From: DAOOPX01 sp964653045
GTDB lineage: Bacteria > Patescibacteriota > Microgenomatia > UBA1400 > PJMF01
Assembly (NCBI GenBank): GCA_964653045.1
Contig: CAZZBW010000020.1
Location: 1 to 15,663 of the forward strand
Direction: 5' to 3'
Length of the DNA: 15,663 bases
Positions within the stretch are counted from its first letter, which is position 1; every line of letters begins with the position of its first letter. The notes below the pieces were generated by a model. It did no database searches, was not told where the DNA came from, and saw only the letters and a list, made by a program, of their open reading frames with translations. The position numbers and the translations under genes are program-made. Below, piece after piece: positions 7,602 to 13,380 of this stretch.

Positions 7602-7679
7602 CTTTCATCGTATTGATCTTTCAAACATTGGTAGAAAAACATAAATAGTGATAGGTCTCGCCAATGGCGGGGTCAAGCA

Positions 7680-7688
7680 TGAGATAAT
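7680..7688 (+). promoter_or_regulatory. Extended -10 promoter of folD (predicted leaderless)
   Basis: TGa-GATAAT (GATAAT at 7683-7688) ends 7 nt before ATG 7696, placing transcription start on the start codon. No -35 and no Shine-Dalgarno sequence are evident. The 94-bp interval after the DUF6580-type gene holds no other feature. Confidence 0.5.
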
Positions 7689-7695
7689 ATGAGTT

Positions 7696-8610
7696 ATGCA
7701 AACGGTGATTTTTGATGGAGTGAAATTTGCAGCACAACTGGAACAAAACCTGAAAACTCAGCTTGATTCGTGGAAAAAAGTGGGTGGGAGAGTGCCGAAA
7801 GTTGTTTCATTAGTTTTTGAAAATGATCCGGCTAGCCGACTCTACACTCAACATAAAATTGAGGCGGCTGGCCGAGTAGGAATCGAGCTCGAGCCAATTT
7901 GGGCAAACTTCGGGAGTGAGCAGGTTTGGATTGAAGAATCAATCCAAACAGCGGCTAACGAGCAAACCGTCACTGGTTTAATGATCCAAAAACCTTCGCG
8001 TAAGGTTTGGCAGAGTTGGCAATTGACCAATGGGGGCGATTCCACTAAGGTTAGCGAACTATACTCTCAGTGGTGGCATAACTTGGTAAGTTTGCTCAAC
8101 CCGGATAAAGACATTGATGGCTTGCATCCTTCGACTCAACAGGCTGTTGCTGATGGAACTTGGCAGGCAAAAAATAAATTTTTGCCTGCCACAGCAGCTG
8201 CAGTCTTGCTGATTTTGCATCAAACGCAACTCAAGAAGAGTGACAAGATTATTATTCTCGGTCGATCAGAACTATTGGGTCGACCGCTATATCACGTACT
8301 GCAGCAGCAAGGTTACGCTGTTGAGCTAATCGGATCTAAAGAGTTTGTCAAAATTCAAGAAACAAACGTTGGTTTTGGTGAATATGATGTGATTGTTGCC
8401 GCAACTGGTAATCCTGGAATAATTACTGAGCAAATTATTAAACCCGGGGCAGTGGTGATCGATGTGGGTGAGCCAAAAGCCGAGTTTGCTTTTGGCTCAC
8501 CCACTCAGGCTCGTTTCTTCACCCCGGTCCCCGGTGGTGTCGGTCCAGTGACCGTGATCAGTCTCTTGGCAAATGCCCTTGAGTGTGCTAAAATTCAGAC
8601 CTCTTATTAA
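7696..8610 (+). CDS. folD: Bifunctional methylenetetrahydrofolate dehydrogenase/cyclohydrolase
   Basis: Oxidises 5,10-methylene-THF to 5,10-methenyl-THF and hydrolyses it to 10-formyl-THF; it acts on the product of GlyA, also in this window. Landmarks: SRLYTQHKIEAAGRVGI with the catalytic Lys at 54, TGLMIQKP in place of the common VQLPLP, DKDIDGLHP, FLPATAAAV in place of PCTP, the nucleotide-binding IILGRSELLGRPL, VAATGNPG and TPVPGGVGPVTV. The protein is 304 aa, against about 285 in E. coli, and the segment between MIQKP and DIDG is about 20 residues longer than usual. It carries at least three strong perfect inverted repeats (7924-7949, 8161-8191, 8464-8504) and a bulged fourth (7986-8010), more than any other gene here. 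It starts at ATG 7696 from a predicted leaderless promoter. Confidence 0.95.
   Translation: MQTVIFDGVKFAAQLEQNLKTQLDSWKKVGGRVPKVVSLVFENDPASRLYTQHKIEAAGRVGIELEPIWANFGSEQVWIEESIQTAANEQTVTGLMIQKPSRKVWQSWQLTNGGDSTKVSELYSQWWHNLVSLLNPDKDIDGLHPSTQQAVADGTWQAKNKFLPATAAAVLLILHQTQLKKSDKIIILGRSELLGRPLYHVLQQQGYAVELIGSKEFVKIQETNVGFGEYDVIVAATGNPGIITEQIIKPGAVVIDVGEPKAEFAFGSPTQARFFTPVPGGVGPVTVISLLANALECAKIQTSY
7924..7949. repeat. 11-bp perfect inverted repeat in folD (first)
   Basis: Arms GTTTGGATTGA (7924-7934) and TCAATCCAAAC (7939-7949) with loop AGAA. It encodes QVWIEESIQT, a surface-type helix region that is poorly conserved in FolD. Confidence 0.6.
8161..8191. repeat. 13-bp perfect inverted repeat in folD (second)
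   Basis: Arms TGGCAGGCAAAAA (8161-8173) and TTTTTGCCTGCCA (8179-8191) with loop ATAAA. It encodes TWQAKNKFLPAT, a variable loop just before the conserved Pro-containing FLPAT motif. Confidence 0.7.
8464..8504. repeat. 17-bp perfect inverted repeat in folD (third)
   Basis: Arms GTGGGTGAGCCAAAAGC (8464-8480) and GCTTTTGGCTCACCCAC (8488-8504) with 7-nt loop CGAGTTT. It is the longest perfect short-loop stem in the window. It encodes residues 257-270 (VGEPKAEFAFGSPT) between the conserved VIDVG and TPVPGG motifs, where ordinary FolD has a different, longer loop. The 9-mer GCCGAGTTT at 8479-8487 recurs at the edge of the tgt element (12251-12259). Confidence 0.75.
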
Positions 8611-8617
8611 ATTATTA

Positions 8618-8695
8618 GGTCATAAAGTCGAGTTTGAGTCCTAAATTTTGACTTTTTGACCATTTCCGAGTGTAAATTCTCGGAAAGAACAAGGA
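8618..8695 (+). promoter_or_regulatory. Structured leader of rpsB with Shine-Dalgarno
   Basis: Two stems precede rpsB: an 11-of-12 paired stem between 8618-8629 and 8650-8661 enclosing a 20-nt loop, and a perfect 8-bp stem TTTCCGAG/CTCGGAAA (8663-8670/8679-8686) with an 8-nt loop. They are followed by Shine-Dalgarno AAGGA (8691-8695), 5 nt before ATG 8701. Ribosomal protein S2 leaders are known autoregulatory sites in several bacteria; this one does not visibly match a described class, so regulation is inference. Confidence 0.5.
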
Positions 8696-8700
8696 CAGCT

Positions 8701-9747
8701 ATGAAATTAGATTTATCTACTCTTCCCAACAAAGCTCCTGATTATGATCTGCAGACGCTTTTCGATGCAAACATGCATTACGGTCATCCGGCCAGTCAGT
8801 GGCATCCCAAGATGAAGTCTTGGATTCACTCTGAGAAAAACGGGGTACACATTTTCGATCTGGCCAAAACTTCAGCTCAATTGCAGCTTGCTTACAATCT
8901 TTTTTACCAGCTTGGAGCTGAGGGGAAGCAGATTGTGATGGTAGGGACAAAAAGACAGTCGAGAGAAGTCATTACCAAAACTGCCCAGGATTCAGGATTG
9001 AACTACATTGTGGCAAGATGGTTGGGTGGATTTTTGACTAACTGGGAGCAAGTTTACAAATCGATGAAAGTCATGATTGCAGATCAAGAAAAGTTAGACC
9101 AAGGTTCTTTTACTGGTCGGACCAAGTATGAGTTGGTTAAAATTCAAAAAGAGTTGGATCGGATGCGTCGTTTTTTTGGGGGAGTGAGCAAGCTGACTTC
9201 TCGGCCAGACGCAATTTTTGTTATCGATCCTAAAAAGGAAAAGAATGCTGTAAAAGAAGCGAATTTAGAATCAATTACAGTTATTGGTTTAGTTGATTCA
9301 AATACAAATCCAGATCAAATTGATATTGTTATCCCGGGAAACGACGATGCCTTCAAAAGCATCGAGTTGGTAGTGACCCAATTGGCTGAAGCTTACGCTT
9401 TAGGAGTTAAAGATGGCAAGTTGGCTCCCAAAACCAAGGTTCCAACTAGTGCAGCTCCAGTAGCGGCCAAGCCAATTAAGCCCGCTATTGTTGATACAAC
9501 GGCGCCCGTTGCCCAACCTGTAAAGAAAGTCCAAGCTACCACTCAACCAGTCGTAGCGAAAGCAACTTCGGTTCAAACAGCCGCTGTCAAGCCAACCACT
9601 GCTCTGAAAACTGAAAAAAAAGTAGCTAAAAAAAATAAAGTAACCACTAAAGTTAAGGTTGCCAGCAAACCAAAGGAAAAATCAGTCAAAAAAACTAAAG
9701 TGGTTCAGGCTCAACCATCCAAGTCAGGCAAAACAGCCGAGAAATAA
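8701..9747 (+). CDS. rpsB: 30S ribosomal protein S2 with long basic C-terminal tail
   Basis: Small-subunit ribosomal protein S2. The conserved N-terminus LFDANMHYGHPASQWHPKMK is at about residues 19-38, followed by IFDLAKT, MVGTKRQ, ARWLGGFLTNW near residue 101, the DAIFVIDPKKE block and VIGLVDSNTNPDQIDIVIPGND. The core ends near residue 240, as in other bacteria. The remaining residues, about 241-348, are a low-complexity Lys/Ala/Pro/Thr/Val tail rich in KK pairs that ordinary S2 lacks. ATG 8701 is chosen over an in-frame upstream ATG at 8656 because a Shine-Dalgarno lies just ahead and the upstream extension runs through the leader hairpins. tsf follows after 27 bp, the classic rpsB-tsf operon. 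Confidence 0.96.
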   Translation: MKLDLSTLPNKAPDYDLQTLFDANMHYGHPASQWHPKMKSWIHSEKNGVHIFDLAKTSAQLQLAYNLFYQLGAEGKQIVMVGTKRQSREVITKTAQDSGLNYIVARWLGGFLTNWEQVYKSMKVMIADQEKLDQGSFTGRTKYELVKIQKELDRMRRFFGGVSKLTSRPDAIFVIDPKKEKNAVKEANLESITVIGLVDSNTNPDQIDIVIPGNDDAFKSIELVVTQLAEAYALGVKDGKLAPKTKVPTSAAPVAAKPIKPAIVDTTAPVAQPVKKVQATTQPVVAKATSVQTAAVKPTTALKTEKKVAKKNKVTTKVKVASKPKEKSVKKTKVVQAQPSKSGKTAEK

Positions 9748-9774
9748 TAGTTTTTCCAACGAAAGATCAAAAAT

Positions 9775-10233
9775 ATGAAAATTACCGCCCAAGATATCAA
9801 AAAATTGCGAGAAGAAACCGGTGCTGGAGTAATGGATTGCAAGCAAGCCTTAACTCAAGCTAAAGGAGTTTATGCCAAAGCTAAAGAGTTTGTGATCGAA
9901 CGAGGTTTAGCCAAGGCTGAAAAGAAAGCAGGCCGCGAAGTCAAAGAAGGGGCAATTGCTCAGTACGTGCATGCCACTGGCAAAACTGGAGCATTGGTGG
10001 AGCTACTGTGTGAAACTGATTTTGTCGCCAGAAACAGCGAATTTTTAGCTCTCTCTCATGATTTGGCGATGCAGGTCGTGGCCATGAACCCAGCTACTGT
10101 TGAAGACCTGATGAAGCAGGATTTCATCAAAGATCCAAGTGTGACTGTGGAAAAAGCAGTAATGCAACTGTCTGGTAAAATCGGGGAAAAATTGGCTTTA
10201 ACACGTTTTGTTCGTTACCAATTAGGGGAATAA
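9775..10233 (+). CDS. tsf: Elongation factor Ts, short form
   Basis: Nucleotide exchange factor that releases GDP from EF-Tu. The N-terminal UBA-like domain (ITAQDIKKLREETGAGVMDC) and the EF-Tu-contacting motif TDFVARN at residues 81-87 are intact, with a following helical segment and a C-terminal GEKLALTRFVRY. At 152 aa it is about half the E. coli length and contains only one core subdomain, as in other minimal EF-Ts proteins. The stop is clean, and there is no sign of a frameshift continuing the second half downstream. It is operonic with rpsB and converges on queA with 10 bp between stops. The Shine-Dalgarno is weak. Confidence 0.95.
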   Translation: MKITAQDIKKLREETGAGVMDCKQALTQAKGVYAKAKEFVIERGLAKAEKKAGREVKEGAIAQYVHATGKTGALVELLCETDFVARNSEFLALSHDLAMQVVAMNPATVEDLMKQDFIKDPSVTVEKAVMQLSGKIGEKLALTRFVRYQLGE

Positions 10234-10243
10234 CTTTTTCAAG

Positions 10244-11305
10244 TTAGATAATCAGCATACTGTCACCAAAGCTGAAGAAGCGATAGTGATTGGTGATGGC
10301 CAGGCTGTAAGCCTGGCCAATCAAGCTATTGTTAAATTCGCTGAACTGCTGTTTTGTATTAGGAAACGAGACAAATGCTGAGACTAACATCAGCAAAGTA
10401 GTTTTGGGCAGGTGAAAATTGGTGATCAAGCCAGCGACAGATTTGAAGCGATAGGGTGGATAGATAAAAATACTTGTTTCACCGCTTTGTGCCGTGAAAT
10501 TTCCAGATTCGTCAGTACAACTTTCCAATACTCTGAGACTAGTAGTGCCCACGGCGATGATTCTCTGACCAGCTTGCTTAGCTTGATTGAGTCTGGTGGC
10601 TGTGGTTTTGCTGAGGCAAAACCACTCACTATGCATTTTGTGTTGAGTAATGTCAGCAGTTTTGACTGGCAGGAATGTACCAAGACCCACATGGAGCTCT
10701 ATCTCGAGAATTTCCACACCTTTTGCCTCAAGTTGATTATCTAGTTCTGGAGTGAAGTGCAACCCAGCAGTTGGCGCAGCTATAGAACCATAATTTTTGG
10801 CATATGTAGTCTGATAAACCTGCTGTTGTTTTTGTGGATTGAGTGGCGAGTGAATGTAAGGGGGTAGGGGAGTTTGGCCAAGTTTGAGAAGTTCTTCACG
10901 GATTGAGTTCACTCCTGAGAAGATGATCTCACCCTGATCGAAGTGAGCAGTCATGAGTGAATTAGCAAACTTAAGGATAGTTGGGTTTTTGGGCCATGGT
11001 TTAGCCAAGCACTGCCACTCGCGCCAATCGGAGTTGCTCGGCTTAGTCAGGAGAATTTCTACTTTGCCACCAGTTGGCTTGTGGCCAATGAGTCTGGCGG
11101 GAATGACTTTGGTATTGTTGCGGACCAACACATCGCCAGGACGAAGTAAGTCGGGGAGATCGTAGAAATTCTTTTCGCTGATTGATAATGTTTCTCTATC
11201 AAGAATCATCAAGCGTGAATGATCGCGTTTTGCCAGTGGTTGATGAGCAATTAGCTCATGATGCAGCAGGTAGTTAAATTGATCCAACTGTAGAGGCGTG
11301 AACAT
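10244..11305 (-). CDS. queA: S-adenosylmethionine:tRNA ribosyltransferase-isomerase
   Basis: Transfers and rearranges the ribosyl group of SAM onto preQ1-modified tRNA to give epoxyqueuosine. Landmarks: LIAHQPLAKRDHSRLMILDR, GDVLVRNNTKVIPARL, AAPTAGLHFTPEL, VGLGTFLPVK, GTTSLRVLES, LITNFHLPKTTLLMLVSAF and the C-terminal HYRFFSFGDSMLI. The length of 353 aa is normal. The start at ATG 11305 (MFTPLQLDQF) is chosen because family members begin about there and a minus-strand TATAAT (11317-11312) ends 6 nt upstream; a longer frame to 11395 would run into the opposing tgt gene. It stands divergent from tgt rather than in the common queA-tgt operon. A 10-bp inverted repeat (10297-10319) lies in its 3' end. 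Confidence 0.95.
   Translation of the reverse strand: MFTPLQLDQFNYLLHHELIAHQPLAKRDHSRLMILDRETLSISEKNFYDLPDLLRPGDVLVRNNTKVIPARLIGHKPTGGKVEILLTKPSNSDWREWQCLAKPWPKNPTILKFANSLMTAHFDQGEIIFSGVNSIREELLKLGQTPLPPYIHSPLNPQKQQQVYQTTYAKNYGSIAAPTAGLHFTPELDNQLEAKGVEILEIELHVGLGTFLPVKTADITQHKMHSEWFCLSKTTATRLNQAKQAGQRIIAVGTTSLRVLESCTDESGNFTAQSGETSIFIYPPYRFKSVAGLITNFHLPKTTLLMLVSAFVSFPNTKQQFSEFNNSLIGQAYSLAITNHYRFFSFGDSMLII
10297..10319. repeat. 10-bp perfect inverted repeat in queA 3' end
   Basis: Arms TGGCCAGGCT (10297-10306) and AGCCTGGCCA (10310-10319) with a 3-nt loop. It encodes the IGQAYSLAI segment near the C-terminus without changing the usual spacing, so it may be either a repeat or a chance product of codon choice. 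It also lies about 60 nt past the tsf stop on the plus strand, but no T-run follows. Confidence 0.5.
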
Positions 11306-11324
11306 TGTTGTATTATAGAAGGCT
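11306..11324. promoter_or_regulatory. Divergent 19-bp promoter between queA and tgt
   Basis: The start codons of queA (11305, minus) and tgt (11325, plus) are separated by 19 bp. On the minus strand a consensus TATAAT (11317-11312) ends 6 nt before the queA ATG. On the plus strand TATTAT (11311-11316) ends 8 nt before the tgt ATG. The core TGTTGTATTATA (11306-11317) matches the FkbM/nfo interval at 10 of 12 positions. Confidence 0.6.
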
Positions 11325-12503
11325 ATGCAATCTTCTGGATTCAAGTTTGATTTACTCAACACCCGTGGTCTGGCGCGGGCGGGTATGATTAACACTCCTC
11401 ATGATCAAGTTCCCACTCCGATCTTCATGCCGGTGGGTACAGCGGCCAGCGTCAAGTCTTTGAGCTGCGCCGATCTCAAATCGGTTAATGCCGCAATTAT
11501 TTTGAGTAACACCTATCACTTATATCTTCGTCCCGGAATGGAAGTTATGGAAAAACTGGGTGGGATACACCAGTTGATGAATTGGTCCGGGCCGATCTTA
11601 ACCGACTCAGGTGGTTTTCAGGTTTTTTCTCTGGGCAAACAATCGGCGCGCAAATCCGGTCAAAGTTTATCAAAAGTTGGTGACGATGGAGTCGAGTTTA
11701 TCTCACATCTAGATGGCAGTAAGCACTTTTTTTCTCCAGAGAAAGCCATCGAGATCCAGCAGACGATTGGAGCAGACATCATCATGTCTTTTGATGAGTG
11801 CTCGGCTGACGATGCCGGATCAGAAGAACTGGCGGTTTCGCTAGGTAGAACACATCGCTGGGCAGAGCAGGGGTTAGAGTATCACCGATCTCATCAATCG
11901 TTAAGTAAGTATGGAAAGTATCAAGCGCTGTTTGGTATTGTCCAAGGAGGAAAAAATCAATCGTTACGCACTCAATCGGCGCAGTTTCTATCAGGTTTAG
12001 ATTTTGATGGGATGGCTGTTGGGGGCGAAAGTATTGGCTACAACATGCCTGCAACGATTGAGATAATGGGTTGGATTGAAAAATACTTACCAGTTGAAAA
12101 ACCACGGTACGCGATGGGCTTGGGTCGGGACCCTCAGGATATTATTGACGCTGTGCTAGCAGGATTCGATATGTTTGACTGTGTGGGACCGACCCGATTG
12201 GCGAGAAACGGGGCTCTATATGCCGGCCGGGTTGAGTTTGGCTCAACCCGGCCGAGTTTTATATCTGAGTATGCTGCTGGCAGGTTGGCGATCGGCAATA
12301 GTTGTTTTGCCGATGACGCGCGACCGATTGATCCCGGTTGTCACTGCCCAACCTGTGCTCAAGGATATTCGCGGGCATACTTGCACCATCTTTACCGTTC
12401 GAAAGAACTGGCATATTATCGTTTTGCTAGTATGCACAATCTGTTTTTTATGATTAATTTGTCGAGACAATTAAGAGAATGGATCCTCAATGGCAATGCT
12501 TAA
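11325..12503 (+). CDS. tgt: Queuine/preQ1 tRNA-guanine transglycosylase
   Basis: Exchanges guanine-34 of GUN-anticodon tRNAs for preQ1, the step before QueA. Catalytic Asp 94 lies in LTDSGGFQVFSLG and nucleophile Asp 285 in MFDCVGPTRLARNG; GIVQGG and AVGGESIGY match the substrate-pocket blocks. The zinc site CHCPTC followed by SRAYLHHL and the MHN histidine is complete. The length of 392 aa exceeds the usual 370-380 because about 20 extra residues lie between RNGALY and the RLAIGNSCFADD strand, exactly where a 13-bp perfect inverted repeat (12224-12254) occurs. The start at ATG 11325 follows a -10-like element, so it is probably leaderless. The 3' end overlaps the next gene by 14 nt. Confidence 0.96.
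   Translation: MQSSGFKFDLLNTRGLARAGMINTPHDQVPTPIFMPVGTAASVKSLSCADLKSVNAAIILSNTYHLYLRPGMEVMEKLGGIHQLMNWSGPILTDSGGFQVFSLGKQSARKSGQSLSKVGDDGVEFISHLDGSKHFFSPEKAIEIQQTIGADIIMSFDECSADDAGSEELAVSLGRTHRWAEQGLEYHRSHQSLSKYGKYQALFGIVQGGKNQSLRTQSAQFLSGLDFDGMAVGGESIGYNMPATIEIMGWIEKYLPVEKPRYAMGLGRDPQDIIDAVLAGFDMFDCVGPTRLARNGALYAGRVEFGSTRPSFISEYAAGRLAIGNSCFADDARPIDPGCHCPTCAQGYSRAYLHHLYRSKELAYYRFASMHNLFFMINLSRQLREWILNGNA
12224..12254. repeat. 13-bp perfect inverted repeat inserted in tgt
   Basis: Arms CGGCCGGGTTGAG (12224-12236) and CTCAACCCGGCCG (12242-12254) with loop TTTGG. It encodes residues 300-310 (AGRVEFGSTRP), within a stretch that has no counterpart in typical bacterial Tgt between the nucleophile motif and the zinc site. 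It is an in-frame insertion candidate. Confidence 0.75.
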
Positions 12504-13380
12504 ACCTAGGGCTGGGCGGGCTGACAGCCCGCCCAGCCCAATTATTCGTAAAATCAAAATCATTCTTATTCTATTGTTTTTAATATTTCTTGGTTTATTG
12601 ATTAGTGGCTTTTATGTGATTGTTATTAATTCTCAAAATTGGTTACTTACCCCAAAAACCATTCTCTTCATTGAACCAGCTGCATATCACGATCACGAGC
12701 ATGTGGTTTTAGCCAATTTTTTACCTGACAGAGATCAATCACAACTCTATTTAATTCGTTTGCCGCTGTCGATGATTGACGTCATTGCGCAAAACCCCGA
12801 CCACCGTTTTGCAACTTTGCAGTTGGGATTGTTTGTTGATCAGGTAATTATTGTGAATAACTCAATTCCCAATCAGCCGGGCGGACTGATATGGTGGTTA
12901 CTACTTGAATCACTAGATCGGATTAAAGATCTTAATCAAGAATTTCGCTACTCTCTGATTTCTAGCTACATCGCTCTAATCAATTCAGCTCAAGAAACAA
13001 ACTTGAGTGATGCTACTCATTTAGAAATTTGGCAGAAACTGCAAAAATTTCTCCAACCCCTATCTGTCACTTCTTATCAATGTCCAATTATGGTAAGCAA
13101 TGCTACCAACCTTCCTGGAATAGCGAATAATTTTGCTGAGTTTATCAACGCGCAAGGAGGAGTTGTGGTAAGAGTAGTGAACCACAGAGATAAATCACCT
13201 GACTCGGTTGTGTTAGTTGACCAGAATGCGACTGAGTGTTTGGGTTTTGCTGAGTTGGTTAATCGATACCTTACCGACGGAGAAGAAGTGCAAAAAATTG
13301 AAGGTTTGTTTGGAGAGTCGCGATCAAAAATTGAAGTTCGGTTGGGAGCAGAATTTAGTCCATTCCCAACTCTTCAGTAA
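12490..13380 (+). CDS. Membrane-anchored protein with LytR C-terminal-like domain
   Basis: Protein of 296 aa with a basic N-terminus, one transmembrane helix at about residues 22-45 (IKIILILLFLIFLGLLISGF) and an extracytoplasmic remainder. The last third (CPIMVSNATNLPGIANNFAEF, then a GGVVVRVVNH strand and a KIEVRLGAEF end) resembles the LytR/CpsA/Psr C-terminal (LytR_C) domain, which often begins with a VxVxNGTGxxGLA pattern. The catalytic LCP domain that ligates wall polymers is absent, so it is not a complete LCP protein. ATG 12490 overlaps the tgt end by 14 nt; ATG 12496 is an alternative. Codons about 7-17 are formed by a 15-bp inverted repeat ahead of the membrane helix. It converges on the TPR gene with a 26-bp overlap of coding ends. 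Confidence 0.75.
   Translation: MAMLKPRAGRADSPPSPIIRKIKIILILLFLIFLGLLISGFYVIVINSQNWLLTPKTILFIEPAAYHDHEHVVLANFLPDRDQSQLYLIRLPLSMIDVIAQNPDHRFATLQLGLFVDQVIIVNNSIPNQPGGLIWWLLLESLDRIKDLNQEFRYSLISSYIALINSAQETNLSDATHLEIWQKLQKFLQPLSVTSYQCPIMVSNATNLPGIANNFAEFINAQGGVVVRVVNHRDKSPDSVVLVDQNATECLGFAELVNRYLTDGEEVQKIEGLFGESRSKIEVRLGAEFSPFPTLQ
12509..12539. repeat. 15-bp perfect inverted repeat at the start of the LytR_C-like gene
   Basis: Arms GGGCTGGGCGGGCTG (12509-12523) and CAGCCCGCCCAGCCC (12525-12539) around a single A. It begins 5 nt after the tgt stop codon and is far more GC-rich than its surroundings. It is followed by AATTATTC, not a T-run, and is translated in frame as part of RAGRADSPPSP. It could act on mRNA stability or translation of this gene, or be a mobile palindromic element. 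Confidence 0.75.

Noticed and set aside
8656..8700. Upstream in-frame ATG for rpsB
   Set aside because: The extra 15 residues run through the leader hairpin and match nothing in S2; AAGGA supports ATG 8701.
10412..10744. Long open frames antisense to queA
   Set aside because: No recognisable protein, no start signals, and full overlap with a conserved gene; shadows of codon use.
11306..11395. Longer queA reading frame
   Set aside because: The extension overlaps the tgt 5' end antisense and adds residues absent from QueA; TATAAT supports ATG 11305.
12509..12539. Rho-independent terminator of tgt
   Set aside because: The stem is strong, but it is followed by AATTATTC without a T-run and is read in frame by the next gene; kept as an inverted repeat instead.
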